Origin: Planotetraspora kaengkrachanensis
GTDB lineage: Bacteria; Actinomycetota; Actinomycetes; Streptosporangiales; Streptosporangiaceae
Direction of reading: 5' to 3'
Length of the DNA stretch: 64,000 nucleotides
NCBI RefSeq assembly: GCF_016862895.1
Contig: NZ_BONV01000004.1
Coordinates: 248,001 to 312,000 of the forward strand
In this document: positions 51,384 through 59,693 of the stretch, in pieces
Numbering within the stretch: the first letter of the stretch is position 1
How the letters are laid out: each line of letters starts with the position of its first letter
The notes under the pieces: generated by a model
Seen by the model: the letters and a program-made list of their open reading frames with translations, nothing else
Database searches by the model: none
Told to the model about the DNA's origin: nothing
Made by a program: the position numbers and the translations under genes

Positions 51384-52204
51384 CGGTGCCCTCCCTGGCG
51401 GGCCTCCAGGCGGCGGGCCACATACCCCAGCGGAATGGTGATCAACAGGTAGGTCAGGCCGGTGACCAGCAGCGGTGTCGGATTGGCGAAGGTCGAGGAC
51501 TGGTCGTTGCCGAACTTGGCCAGCTCGACCTGTGTCGCCGTCACACCGAGGATCAGTACCAGCGAAGAGTCCTTCAGGAGGGCGACGAGCTGGTTGGTGA
51601 GCGGCGGCACGACGATCCGGATGGCCTGCGGGATGATGATCGACACCATCGCGCGTCCGTGCGGCATGCCCAGCGAGCGCGCCGCCTCCATCTGCCCCTT
51701 GGGCACCGCCTGGATGCCGGCCCGGAAGTTCTCCGCCATGTAGGCCGCGGAGACCATGCCGAGCCCCAGCGCCGCTTGACCGTACACGCCACCGGGCAGT
51801 TCGAAGCCGGGGAAGGCGAGCGGCACACTGATGATCATCAGGAAGACGACCAGGATCGGCAGGCCCCGGAAGACCTCGATGTAGAAGGCGGAAAGCCATC
51901 GGTACGGCGCCACCCGGGACAACCGCATCAGGGCCAGGACCAGGCCGAAGGCGAAGCCGAGGACGAAGCCCGACAGGGTGTAGATCACGGTGTTCCGCAG
52001 AGCCACCGTGAACAGCTCGGGCAGGCCCTCCTTAGCGACATCGAGGTTAAGGAACGACTGCCGGATGGCCGACCAGTCGGCCAGCGCAGCGAGCAGGACG
52101 GCGACCGCGATCAGCACGGCGTACTGCATGCCCCGGCTGGCTCGCTGTCGCTGCCGGAGGGTGAGCCGCCTCCCGGAGGAGGCGGGCGTCTGTTGGTCGG
52201 CCAT
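51380..52204 (-). CDS. Amino-acid ABC transporter permease
   Basis: A 274-residue inner-membrane permease of the HisM/GlnP family. It has five to six helices and the conserved EAA-loop region ([18 protein letters not shown]). [21 protein letters not shown] and [16 protein letters not shown] are family motifs. The start at 52204 (ATG) is favoured; GTG at 52207 is one codon earlier. It lies 4 bases from the stop of the binding-protein gene, so the three genes (SBP-permease-ATPase) form one operon. Confidence 0.92.
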   Translation of the reverse strand: MADQQTPASSGRRLTLRQRQRASRGMQYAVLIAVAVLLAALADWSAIRQSFLNLDVAKEGLPELFTVALRNTVIYTLSGFVLGFAFGLVLALMRLSRVAPYRWLSAFYIEVFRGLPILVVFLMIISVPLAFPGFELPGGVYGQAALGLGMVSAAYMAENFRAGIQAVPKGQMEAARSLGMPHGRAMVSIIIPQAIRIVVPPLTNQLVALLKDSSLVLILGVTATQVELAKFGNDQSSTFANPTPLLVTGLTYLLITIPLGYVARRLEARQGGHR

Positions 52205-52208
52205 CACG

Positions 52209-53066
52209 TCACGAAGTCGGGGTCGCGGACGGGGTGGCGCCGGGCTCGGTGCCGAACCACTTCTTGTAGATGGCGTTGTAGGTGCCGTCGGCCTTGGCGG
52301 CCGTGATGGCGTCGTTGATGACCGTGGCCAGGGCGGTGTTGCCCTTCTTCATGCCGATGCCGTACTGCTCACCGGTGTCGAGGCTGGCCACCTGCGCGAA
52401 CTTGGCGCCGATCTCCGGCTTCTTCAGCCACGTCTGCACGACGGGGAGGTCCTGGACGATCACGTCGGCCTGACCGGTCTGCAGGGCGAGGAGTTCCTTG
52501 GGCGAGTCGGCGTACTCGACCGGGTTGAAGCCCTGCTTCTTGACGTAGTCGAGACCCGTCGTGGACGCCTGGGCGCCCAGCTTGAGGTTCTTGGCCTTGA
52601 CGTCGGCGAGCGAGGTGATCCCGCTGTCCTTCTTCGCCATCAGCGACTGGGTCGCGTCGAAGTACGGCACGGAGAAGAGGATGTTCTGCTTGCGCTCGTC
52701 GGTGATCGTCATGCCGGCGGCGGCGACGTCGCACTTGCCGGAGTTCATGGCCGCGCCGCTCTTGATGGCGGCGAAGTCGATGTCGACGATGTCCTGCGTC
52801 ACGCCGAGCTTCTTGGCCGCCAGGTTGACGATGTCCACGTCGAAGCCGACGACGTCACTGCCCTGGTTGAACTCGAAGGGCTCGTAGGGGATGTTGGTGC
52901 AGGTTGTGATCTTGCCTGCGTTGACGAGCTTGACTCCCCCCGCTGCCGGGGCGGCGGTGGACGTGCCGTCCGAGTCACTGCTGCCGCAGGCCGAAGCGGC
53001 CAGCGTGATCGCCAGTGCCGTCGTGCCGATCGCGGCCGCTCGGGGGATGGTGGACCAGAGAGCCAC
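52209..53066 (-). CDS. Amino-acid ABC transporter substrate-binding lipoprotein
   Basis: A 285-residue lipoprotein of the type II periplasmic-binding-protein family (SBP_bac_3). The signal ALAITLAASACGSS carries the lipobox Cys at about residue 28, followed by a short Ser/Thr/Ala linker. The ligand-binding core has KITTCTNIPYEPFEFNQG, VGFDVDIVNLAAKKLG and CDVAAAGMTITDERKQN. YFDATQSLMAKKDSGI follows. GAGGAGG precedes the GTG at 53066 with a good distance. It captures a polar amino acid at the cell surface for the two downstream genes. Confidence 0.92.
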   Translation of the reverse strand: MALWSTIPRAAAIGTTALAITLAASACGSSDSDGTSTAAPAAGGVKLVNAGKITTCTNIPYEPFEFNQGSDVVGFDVDIVNLAAKKLGVTQDIVDIDFAAIKSGAAMNSGKCDVAAAGMTITDERKQNILFSVPYFDATQSLMAKKDSGITSLADVKAKNLKLGAQASTTGLDYVKKQGFNPVEYADSPKELLALQTGQADVIVQDLPVVQTWLKKPEIGAKFAQVASLDTGEQYGIGMKKGNTALATVINDAITAAKADGTYNAIYKKWFGTEPGATPSATPTS

Positions 53067-53480
53067 GCAGGCCTCCTCATTGTGGAACAAACCGAACTTC
53101 CTGCATGCGCAGTTTAGGGGCACATTGCACCGGCCCGTCTTCGGGCTGAACTTTAGGGTCGAATCCCCATATAGAACAACAGACCCACAGAAAACGACAG
53201 TTGTTTAGAGACCGTCGCGTTACAAGACCGAGCATGCGCCGGAGAGATCCGTGATGGCGGCGACCGCTGTTCCGCCGCCGCCGATGAGCGAGCCTAGCGT
53301 CGATCATGCCTCCGACCTGTGGTCCGGGCATCCCGGCGCTTCTCGCCCTTTCCGTACGCGCCCGCGTCGTCGTGCGCCGGAAATGCGGGCTCGCCGACTC
53401 TCTTCTCGCCGGACCGCAACCGGGGAGCGGCCATCGGGATAGAGGACGGTGTCAGCACCTTGGACAGGGAGGACGCACCC
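53067..53480. other. Intergenic region between transporter and sigma-factor genes
   Basis: 414 bases with divergent genes at its ends. ORFs here are shadows without ribosome sites. It is comparatively AT-rich around 53160-53225 (ACAACAGACC to CAGTTGTTTAG, a loose inverted pair ACAAC/GTTGT), which may hold the promoter of the ABC transporter operon. Nothing further stands out. Confidence 0.35.
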
Positions 53481-53522
53481 ATGAAGGAACACACCGGCCC
53501 ATGGCTACGGCGAGAGTGGTGA
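53481..53522 (+). CDS. 13-codon upstream ORF overlapping the sigma-factor start
   Basis: ATG at 53481 is preceded by GGGAGGA at an ideal distance. It encodes MKEHTGPWLRREW and stops in TGA at 53520-53522, which lies 20 bases into the sigma gene in another frame. The sigma gene's own ATG (53501) has no comparable ribosome site, so ribosomes may reach it by coupling. A chance ORF is possible. Confidence 0.5.
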   Translation: MKEHTGPWLRREW

Positions 53523-54085
53523 GTCCGCCCGCGGAGAAGCTCGACGATTCGGGAATCGTCGCGGCCTCCCTGGCGGATCCCGAGGCGTTCGGCGAGTTGT
53601 TCCGACGCCACGCCTCACGACTCCACGCCTACATCAAGCGGCGCCTCGGGCCTTCCCTCGCAGATGACGTCGTGGCCGAGACGTTCGCCACCGCGTTCCG
53701 GCAACGAGGCAGATTCGACGGGCGAGCGGAGTTCGCGGCGTGGCTGTGGGGCATCGCGAGCAACGTGATCGCCCGGCACCATCGGCAGGAGACCCGCATG
53801 TACCGGGCGTTCGCCCGGACGGGCGTCGACCCCGCCGAGGAGGGCGTCGCCGAACTCGCCGGCGACCGCGTCGACGCCCAGGCATGCGGTCCTCAGCTGG
53901 CGAAGGCACTCGCCTCACTGAGCGCTCAGGACCGCAGCGCCGTGTTGTTGCTCGCCTGGGGCGAGCTGTCTTACGCCGAGATAGCGGCGACGTTGAATCT
54001 GCCGCTCGGCACCGTCAAAGCCAAGATCCACCGGGCTCGGACCAAGCTCCGTAAGGCCCTCCCCGAGGAGAAGAACGATGGATGA
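53501..54085 (+). CDS. ECF-type RNA polymerase sigma factor
   Basis: A 194-residue sigma-70-family protein. Region 2 reads DPEAFGELFRRHASRLHAYI and then VVAETFATAFRQRGRFDGRA with WLWGIASNVIARH (the -10-binding part). Region 4 follows as LSAQDRSAVLLLAWGELSY and IAATLNLPLGTVKAKIHRARTKL, a standard helix-turn-helix. The ATG at 53501 gives the usual length; the sequence upstream in frame is not family-like. It overlaps the next gene by 8 bases, so the two are expressed together. It would direct RNA polymerase to a small regulon, probably regulated by its partner. Confidence 0.88.
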   Translation: MATARVVSPPAEKLDDSGIVAASLADPEAFGELFRRHASRLHAYIKRRLGPSLADDVVAETFATAFRQRGRFDGRAEFAAWLWGIASNVIARHHRQETRMYRAFARTGVDPAEEGVAELAGDRVDAQACGPQLAKALASLSAQDRSAVLLLAWGELSYAEIAATLNLPLGTVKAKIHRARTKLRKALPEEKNDG

Positions 54086-55283
54086 GATCGACGAGCTGCG
54101 GCGGATGCGGACGGCGCTGGCCCGAGAGGAGAGCCCGGACCGGCTCGCCCTGCGCACCGACTGGCGGCGGTCCGGCGTGGCGCCACGCCCCCGCCGCGGC
54201 TTCAAGGTTCCGGTCGTGAGCATGATCTCGGCGGCCGCTCTGGTCGCCGGGGCCGTCGTCGTCATCTCCGTGAACTCCTCTCCGGCGCCGGACGGGAGCC
54301 GGCCGGTCCGTCCGGAGAAGAGCAGGGGCCCTCTCGAGCCGGGCAACGCGCTGCTGGTCGCCGCCACGAACGTGGAGAAGGGGGCGACGGGAAAGTACTG
54401 GCACACCACCCGCATCACCGGGGAGATCTACGCGGTCGGCAAGACCGCGGCGGACCACTACAAGCTCGAATCGAGGATGCAGTACGACGAGTGGACCGAC
54501 TCGAGCGGCAAGCAGTGCATCAACCCCGACGACCTGCCCGCCCGCCCGTGGACCGCACTCGACGAACAGAAGTGGGAGAAGGCGGGAGCTCCCACCACGG
54601 TGGAGTTCCCCATCCCGGAAGGGACCGGCGTTCTGTTCCTGAAACCCACGAGAACGGGAGGACCCTGCCGCGTGGTCGGTGAGCGGCGATTCCTCGGTAT
54701 GACGGTGAAGCAACTGGCCGCGTTGCCCACCCGGCCCGAGCAATTGGAGAAGGCCCTGCTGAACATCAAGGGCAACTGGGAGGCGGTCAGCTCGAAGCCC
54801 GGAGAGCGGCCGATCCGGGCACTGAAGGGGGACAAGCGGGTCCGGGCGCTGAGCGATGCGGCCGGCACCCTGCTGGGCGTCGCGCCCGCCCCTCCTGAGG
54901 TGCGGGCGGCGGCGTTCCGCATGCTCGCCACCCTCCCAGGCGTCAAGGCCGAGGGTGAGACGACCGACCCCCTGGGCCGCCGCGGAACGGTGATCTCTCT
55001 GCCGGTCGAGACGACCGTTCCTCTCGGCCTCTACACCGCGCCCAAGCAACTCGGCACCTACCGGCGGCAGTGGATCATCGACCCGGGCAAGGGGACGCTG
55101 CTGGCTGTACGGGATCTCGTGGCGACGCCGCCGCACGGCTCACGGGAGCTCCCCCCGGGAGACGACGGAAAGCCTCGCCGCCTGACCGTCGACACACAGC
55201 CTGACCGGTTCCACAAGCCTGGCGAAGTGGCCGACTACGAGGTGTACGCGAAGGCGGAGTGGAGCGACGCGGCGCCGAACTGA
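54078..55283 (+). CDS. CU044_5270 family protein, partner of the sigma factor
   Basis: A 401-residue protein with a cytoplasmic N-terminus (MDEIDELRRMRTALARE), one membrane helix (residues of about 46-66, VVSMISAAALVAGAVVVISV) and a large extracytoplasmic domain. The MDEI..LR start and the WHTTRITGE stretch are typical of the CU044_5270 family, which is regularly encoded next to ECF sigma factors and is considered an anti-sigma-like or signalling partner. The domain contains two Cys (near 151 and 197) that may form a disulfide. It overlaps the sigma gene by 8 bases. No ZAS zinc motif was seen. Confidence 0.82.
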   Translation: MDEIDELRRMRTALAREESPDRLALRTDWRRSGVAPRPRRGFKVPVVSMISAAALVAGAVVVISVNSSPAPDGSRPVRPEKSRGPLEPGNALLVAATNVEKGATGKYWHTTRITGEIYAVGKTAADHYKLESRMQYDEWTDSSGKQCINPDDLPARPWTALDEQKWEKAGAPTTVEFPIPEGTGVLFLKPTRTGGPCRVVGERRFLGMTVKQLAALPTRPEQLEKALLNIKGNWEAVSSKPGERPIRALKGDKRVRALSDAAGTLLGVAPAPPEVRAAAFRMLATLPGVKAEGETTDPLGRRGTVISLPVETTVPLGLYTAPKQLGTYRRQWIIDPGKGTLLAVRDLVATPPHGSRELPPGDDGKPRRLTVDTQPDRFHKPGEVADYEVYAKAEWSDAAPN

Positions 55284-55346
55284 ACGCGTGCCCCCTGAGC
55301 ATCACTGACCGCGTGCTCTTGAGCGTTCACCGTGGCGTGAGATCGC

Positions 55347-55759
55347 TCAGTTGAGGATGTCGACGACGGGGATGTCGGGATGGCGCGCCCGGAGGACCTC
55401 GGGGCGCGCGTCAGGACGGGCCAGCCGCGCAGGTCATAGAAGGCGGCCGCATGAGCCAGAGACAGGTCGCTGACGGCGGTGCCCTTCAGCAGCCGGTAGC
55501 TGACCAGGAGCGCCTGCTGGGAGGTGAGCGCCGACTCCTCCCCTCCCAGGGTGAAGTCCGCCCCGAGTATCTGTGTGATCAGCCGGCGTTCCTCGTCGGT
55601 TCCGGCCCGGGAGAAGGCCTCCGCCACGCAGACGGAGGGGATCAGCAGGGAGGCCGACATCTCCTTGATCTCCCCGCGTCGCATGAAGGCCGCCGGTTCC
55701 TGGCGCGCCCATGCCTCCAGGGCGCTGGTGTCCATGATCAGTCCGGAGACGGCGTTCAC
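55347..55759 (-). pseudogene. PIN-domain ribonuclease-like gene with a 3' frameshift
   Basis: The intact part (to about codon 118) reads MDTSALEAW with the first catalytic Asp, then PSVCVAEAFSRAG and LSLAHAAAFYDLRGWPVLTRAP, as in VapC-like PIN proteins. At the GGGG run (55401-55404) the frame turns into a Ser-rich tail overlapping the next gene. If one G is added, translation continues PEVLRARHPDIPVVDILN and stops at 55347, a natural PIN ending. So either a real one-base deletion or a sequencing error is present. The GTG start at 55759 overlaps the stop of a 35-codon upstream ORF. Confidence 0.65.
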
Positions 55760-55863
55760 CGGGCGTCGCCCTCCGCGCCGCGGTCACGTGCCGCCTTCCC
55801 CGCGGCGAGGGCGGCACGGAAGCCGGCGCCGTTGTCGTGGATCCGGCGGTAATCGCCCTTCAT
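55756..55863 (-). CDS. 35-residue ORF coupled to the PIN-domain gene
   Basis: ATG at 55863 to TGA at 55756-55758, which overlaps the GTG start of the PIN gene. The product begins MKGDYRRIHDNGAGFRAAL and is basic with an Ala/Arg/Gly-rich second half. It is too short to hold a standard VapB DNA-binding fold, so it may be a partial antitoxin, a leader, or an unrelated small protein. The coupling is what supports it. Confidence 0.5.
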   Translation of the reverse strand: MKGDYRRIHDNGAGFRAALAAGKAARDRGAEGDAR

Positions 55864-55881
55864 GCCGTCGCGGCGGGACGG

Positions 55882-56514
55882 CTAGAGCCTGCCCGCCTCG
55901 GCGAGGGCGAGGACGTCGGTCGCCGCGCGGAGTGCCTGGGCGTCGATCTCGTCCGCTTCCGGGGTCGCCCCGCCGAGCAGAGCCCTCTCGAAGAGACCCT
56001 CACGGAGCAGCGCCCCGAACCGGCGTGCGGCGTGAACGGGATCGTTGACCCTTCCACGCAGATCGGCCGGCCAGCGTGCGACATAGCGCGCCACCAGTTC
56101 GATGTCGTGCCCGACCACCTTCTGCCGGTAGCGCTGCCCCAGCTCCGGAAACCGTTGCGACTCCCTGATGACCACGCGATAGAGCCCCAGCTGTTCGTCC
56201 GACAGCACGCGTCGCAGGTATTCCGCTCCGGCCTCGGTCAGCCCGGTCAGGGGCGGCGCATCGAACCAGGACGGATCCGTCGTGTCCGTGTCCAGGGTGC
56301 ACGCGGACTGGATCACCGCGACGAACAGGTCGTCCTTGTCGTCGAAATGCCGGTAGAGGGTCTTGATGGAGACGCCCGCGCTCGCCGCGATCCGGTTGAC
56401 CGAGCTTCCCGCGTACCCCTCGTCGAGGAAGGCGCGCAACGCGGCGTCGACGAGCGCGTCGCGCTTGCGCTCCATCAGCCTCGCCTTCGGATCATCCGCA
56501 GCCCACGTCCGCAC
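55882..56514 (-). CDS. TetR/AcrR family transcriptional regulator
   Basis: A 210-residue regulator. The HTH is ALVDAALRAFLDEGYAGSSV and NRIAASAGVSIKTLYRHFDDK, followed by a longer ligand-binding domain rich in Leu and Arg. The GTG at 56514 follows a GAGGGGAGG. It is divergent from the NmrA-like gene, 93 bases apart, and two copies of an 18-bp palindromic site lie between them. It therefore probably represses the NmrA-like gene and itself until an effector binds. Confidence 0.88.
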   Translation of the reverse strand: MRTWAADDPKARLMERKRDALVDAALRAFLDEGYAGSSVNRIAASAGVSIKTLYRHFDDKDDLFVAVIQSACTLDTDTTDPSWFDAPPLTGLTEAGAEYLRRVLSDEQLGLYRVVIRESQRFPELGQRYRQKVVGHDIELVARYVARWPADLRGRVNDPVHAARRFGALLREGLFERALLGGATPEADEIDAQALRAATDVLALAEAGRL

Positions 56515-56544
56515 ATGCCCTCCCCTCGTCTTGACAGAAGCATA

Positions 56545-56562
56545 CGACAGCGAACACTATCG
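56545..56562. promoter_or_regulatory. TetR operator candidate, site 1
   Basis: CGACAGCGAACACTATCG is an imperfect palindrome. It matches the reverse complement of site 2 at 16 of 18 positions. It overlaps the likely -10 (CACTAT) of a promoter with TTGACA at 56531-56536 reading toward the NmrA-like gene. Confidence 0.65.
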
Positions 56563-56569
56563 TTTGATT

Positions 56570-56587
56570 CGACAGTGATCGCTGTCG
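56570..56587. promoter_or_regulatory. TetR operator candidate, site 2
   Basis: CGACAGTGATCGCTGTCG has perfect CGACAG/CTGTCG arms around GATC and one unmatched pair. It starts 25 bases after site 1, placing the two sites on almost the same face of the helix at a bit over two turns. Confidence 0.7.
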
Positions 56588-56607
56588 AATGACGAAGGGG
56601 GGCAACG

Positions 56608-57525
56608 ATGCAGGACAACGAGGGTGCACGTGTGCTGGTGCTCGGCGCGAGCGGAAGGACCGGAGGGATGATCGCGGCCGCGCTTGAGGCGTTCCCGACC
56701 GGGGTCGCCGTGGTTCGCGCCTCACGCGACCACGAGACGGTCGAACGCTGGCGAGCGGAGGGACGCGCGGCGGTGCACCTCGACCTCGACGACGCTCGAA
56801 CCTTCCCCACGGCACTCGAGGGCATCGACCGGCTGTTCCTCATGGCCGGCTACACGGTGGCGATGACGCACCAGGCCAAGACGATCGTGGACGCCGCCGT
56901 CGACGCCGGCGTCGGGTTCATCGTCCATCTGGGCATCTTCGGGAACGGACGCTCCACCGATCCGCATTTCGCGTGGCACGAGCTGGTCGAGCGGTACATC
57001 GAGGGAAGCGGGATCCCCTGGACCCACCTGCACCCGCACATGTTCATGGAGAATCTGCTGACAAGCCTGAGGCTCCGCGATGGACGCCTGCCCTGGCCCA
57101 TGGGCGACAAGCCGACAGGATGGATCGCCGTCGACGACATGGCGGCCGTCGCGGCGAAGGTCCTCGCCGAGGGGCCGGAGATCCACGCGGGCAAGGGGTA
57201 CTGGATGTCGACCGACCTCCTCAACGGAGTCCAGGCGGCGGACATCCTCCGGCAGGCCCTCGATCACCCCGTCACGGCCCAGGTGATGACTCCGGACGAC
57301 CTGCTGCGCAGGGGCTCGGACGCCGCGCCGTCCTTCATGGAGGTGACGTATGCGGCCAGCGTCATGGAGTGGTTGCGGCAGACGTACGACGGCCGGATGG
57401 ACTACGCCGCGGTGACCACCTCGACGGTTGAGGAGCTTCTCGGCCGGCCACCGTTGCACCTCGCGGACTGGGCGACCCGCAACCGGCAGGCTCTCCTCAA
57501 CGGGTCTGATCATCAGCCGGTGTGA
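56608..57525 (+). CDS. NmrA-like NAD(P)-binding protein
   Basis: A 305-residue atypical SDR. The N-terminus has VLVLGASGRTGGMIAAAL, a GxxGxxG NAD(P) loop; the fold continues with LFLMAGYTVAMTHQAKTI, FIVHLGIFG and WTHLHPHMFMENLL. The usual catalytic Tyr-x3-Lys is not obvious, as in NmrA-type redox sensors and quinone-reductase-like proteins. AGGGGGG lies just upstream of the ATG. Its divergent TetR gene suggests that it is induced by some chemical, perhaps a quinone or electrophile. The 3' end overlaps the convergent esterase gene by 29 bases. Confidence 0.84.
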   Translation: MQDNEGARVLVLGASGRTGGMIAAALEAFPTGVAVVRASRDHETVERWRAEGRAAVHLDLDDARTFPTALEGIDRLFLMAGYTVAMTHQAKTIVDAAVDAGVGFIVHLGIFGNGRSTDPHFAWHELVERYIEGSGIPWTHLHPHMFMENLLTSLRLRDGRLPWPMGDKPTGWIAVDDMAAVAAKVLAEGPEIHAGKGYWMSTDLLNGVQAADILRQALDHPVTAQVMTPDDLLRRGSDAAPSFMEVTYAASVMEWLRQTYDGRMDYAAVTTSTVEELLGRPPLHLADWATRNRQALLNGSDHQPV

Positions 57526-58708
57526 CCGATCGTTTCGGCTTGGGAACGGTGGTCCTCTCCCGGGATCTCACCCAGGCGGTGAAGGCCTCGATCGCATCGA
57601 CGACCGCCTCGAAGCGGAAGGAGTGGTACAGGTCGAAGGCGTGGTGCCCGCCCTTCAGCTCGGCGTAGACAACGGGGGAGGCCGAGGTCTGGCGTAGCCG
57701 GTCGGCGAAGTGTCGGGCATCCGCCGCGGGCACCAGCGTGTCCTTGTCGCCGTGTGCCAGGAAGAAGGGCGGTGCGTCCGCGGTGATGTGGGCGAGCGGC
57801 GAGGACTCGGGCCCCTGGCCGAAATAGGTGCCGTACCAGCCGTTCAGGTAGATGGCGCCGGTCACGGAGGTGTCGGCGTTCTCGAAGCCCGGCTGGAAGG
57901 CGGGGTCGTTCTGGGTGAGCGCGGCCAGCCCCGCCATGTGCCCGCCCGCCGAACTGCCCGCGACGAACAGCGTCGTCGGATCGGCGCCGTACTCGTGGGC
58001 GTGCTCCCGTACCCAGGCGATGACCCTCTTGAGGTCGATCAGGTGGTCCGGATGCTGGAACTTGGGCCGTAGCCGGTAGTTGGCGCTGATGCACACCCAG
58101 CCCTGACTGGCGAGCCGGTAGAGCAGCGGCAGCGACTGGCTGTTCTTGTGGCCCCCGGAGTAGTGGCCGCCGTGCAGGTGGATCATGACGGGCGCGCCTT
58201 GCGGGCGCGAGCGGTGGTGGTAGAGGTCGAGCAGGTTGCGGCGGCCCGCGTCGCCGTAGGCGAGGTTGGCCACGCGCCGGACATCCGGGCGGCGCTTGAG
58301 GATGGGCAGGAACAGGATGCGGGCCAGCGGGGGCCGGCGCCGCAGCCCGCCGGCCAGGTCGGCGTCGAGGGTAGCGCGCCATCCTGCGCCCAGCCCTTCG
58401 TCCATGGCGCGCTTGATCCTGTCCCGCTCGCCCAGCGCGCGATAGGCGATGACCGCGAGCCCGGGCGTGGTCACGGCGGCCAGGGCGACGGTCGCCCAAC
58501 CGCCCGCCGAGTCGATGTCACCTTCGGCGAACGCCAGCGCCGTCGGGAGCAGCAGCATCCAGAAGAAGGCCGCGAACGGCAGTTCGTTGGCGGCCAGGCC
58601 GAAGTAGTAGCTCGGGCGGCCGAGCGGGCGCGACCACGGCACCGGCCGTAGCGCGAACAACGTGCCGACCGCGACGAGCGCCACAGTGATCAGATAGCCG
58701 ACGGGCAC
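57497..58708 (-). CDS. Alpha/beta hydrolase (HSL/esterase-type) with an N-terminal membrane region
   Basis: A 403-residue protein. Residues of about 1-90 have three hydrophobic segments (YLITVALVAVGTLFALR, PFAAFFWMLLLPTALAFAE and GGWATVALAAVTTPGLAVIAY). The C-terminal 270 residues are an alpha/beta hydrolase: MIHLHGGHYSGGHKN is the oxyanion-hole HGG, FVAGSSAGGHMAG holds the nucleophile Ser, AHGDKDTLVP the acid Asp, and GGHHAFD the His. The fold is like hormone-sensitive-lipase-type carboxylesterases. It is thus a membrane-tethered esterase with an unknown ester. Its long 5' upstream region is described separately. Confidence 0.84.
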   Translation of the reverse strand: MPVGYLITVALVAVGTLFALRPVPWSRPLGRPSYYFGLAANELPFAAFFWMLLLPTALAFAEGDIDSAGGWATVALAAVTTPGLAVIAYRALGERDRIKRAMDEGLGAGWRATLDADLAGGLRRRPPLARILFLPILKRRPDVRRVANLAYGDAGRRNLLDLYHHRSRPQGAPVMIHLHGGHYSGGHKNSQSLPLLYRLASQGWVCISANYRLRPKFQHPDHLIDLKRVIAWVREHAHEYGADPTTLFVAGSSAGGHMAGLAALTQNDPAFQPGFENADTSVTGAIYLNGWYGTYFGQGPESSPLAHITADAPPFFLAHGDKDTLVPAADARHFADRLRQTSASPVVYAELKGGHHAFDLYHSFRFEAVVDAIEAFTAWVRSRERTTVPKPKRSVTPADDQTR

Positions 58709-59151
58709 GGAACCTCCAAAGACGGCAGCTGTCTCTCCACTGCCTCCGCGCGCACCCCCTCATCTGGGAGGTCTTGCGGGCCCCAGCCTTCCCGCCCCAC
58801 AGGCATCACATCAACGACGGATCAGATAACGGTCTTTCACTCTGAGCTAATGAATCCGAGCCGCACGCATGGAGATGCGAGAGGTCGAGATCTTTCTGAC
58901 GCCGGCATTCCCGAGGGAACGGGCCTGCACTCCTTCCGCCACATTTGTGATTCACAATGGCGCAAGTGTGGGTGGCGAGGACGGCGTCAGGCCATGCCAC
59001 TCCCACGATCACGCTGAATACCTGCGTGGGGGAGTGGCCTGAGCCTCACGAGCAGCCCCGGCGCATCGTCGACGACGCTCCGGGGCCGTGTGCCCGGCAT
59101 GTGCCCTGACACGGCCACTCGTCGATGAAACGCCTGATCAGCGCCCTTGCT
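58709..59151. other. Intergenic region with three hairpins downstream of the YajQ gene
   Basis: 443 bases with no convincing ORF. Three stem-loops follow one another: GCCACTCCCACG/CGTGGGGGAGTGGC (58996-59038, with a bulge), GCCCCGG/CCGGGGC (59055-59086) and GGCCGTGT/ACACGGCC (59084-59116). The second and third share bases, so they are alternatives. They lie just after the yajQ-like gene on the minus strand and probably end its transcription. Confidence 0.55.
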
Positions 59152-59640
59152 TCAGCGGTAGTTCGTGAACTGCAGGGCGATGTCGAGGTCCTTGCCCTTC
59201 AGCAGGGCGATGACCTCCTGGAGGTCGTCCTTCTTCTTGCTGCTGACGCGGAGCTCGTCGCCCTGGATCTGCGCCTTGATGCCCTTGGGCCCCTCGTCGC
59301 GGATGAGCTTTGAGATCTTCTTCGCGTTGTCCTGGTCGATGCCCTCCTTGAGGGCGACCGCCAGCCGGTACTCCTTGCCGGACAGCCTCGGTTCGTCCGC
59401 GTCCAGGACCTTGAGGGAAAGGCCTCGCTTGACGATCTTCTCCTTGAACACGTCGAGGACCGCGTTGGCGCGCTCCTCGCTGTTCGCCTTGATCTCGATG
59501 CTCTCGCCCGACCAGGAGATGTCGGCCCCGGTGCCCTTGAAGTCGAATCGGTGCCCGACCTCCTTGGCCGTCTGATTCAGGGCGTTGTCGACCTCCTGCC
59601 GGTCGATCTTGCTGACCACGTCGAAACTGCTGTCGGCCAT
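59152..59640 (-). CDS. YajQ family (c-di-GMP-binding) protein
   Basis: A 162-residue cytoplasmic protein, the normal YajQ length. The N-terminus [20 protein letters not shown] is the family signature, followed by [32 protein letters not shown] and [21 protein letters not shown]. Homologues in Xanthomonas and Pseudomonas bind cyclic di-GMP and affect transcription; whether actinobacterial proteins do is not known to me. The ATG at 59640 matches the family start. Confidence 0.93.
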   Translation of the reverse strand: MADSSFDVVSKIDRQEVDNALNQTAKEVGHRFDFKGTGADISWSGESIEIKANSEERANAVLDVFKEKIVKRGLSLKVLDADEPRLSGKEYRLAVALKEGIDQDNAKKISKLIRDEGPKGIKAQIQGDELRVSSKKKDDLQEVIALLKGKDLDIALQFTNYR

Positions 59641-59693
59641 CGGTGTCCGTGTCCTCTCCTCGTTGCCCTCTGAGATTAGTGGCCCAGGCATGA

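Noticed and set aside
58806..59012. A 68-codon minus-strand ORF upstream of the esterase gene
   Set aside because: It has no ribosome site, no family pattern, and its codon use is not GC-biased at the third position. It overlaps a hairpin.
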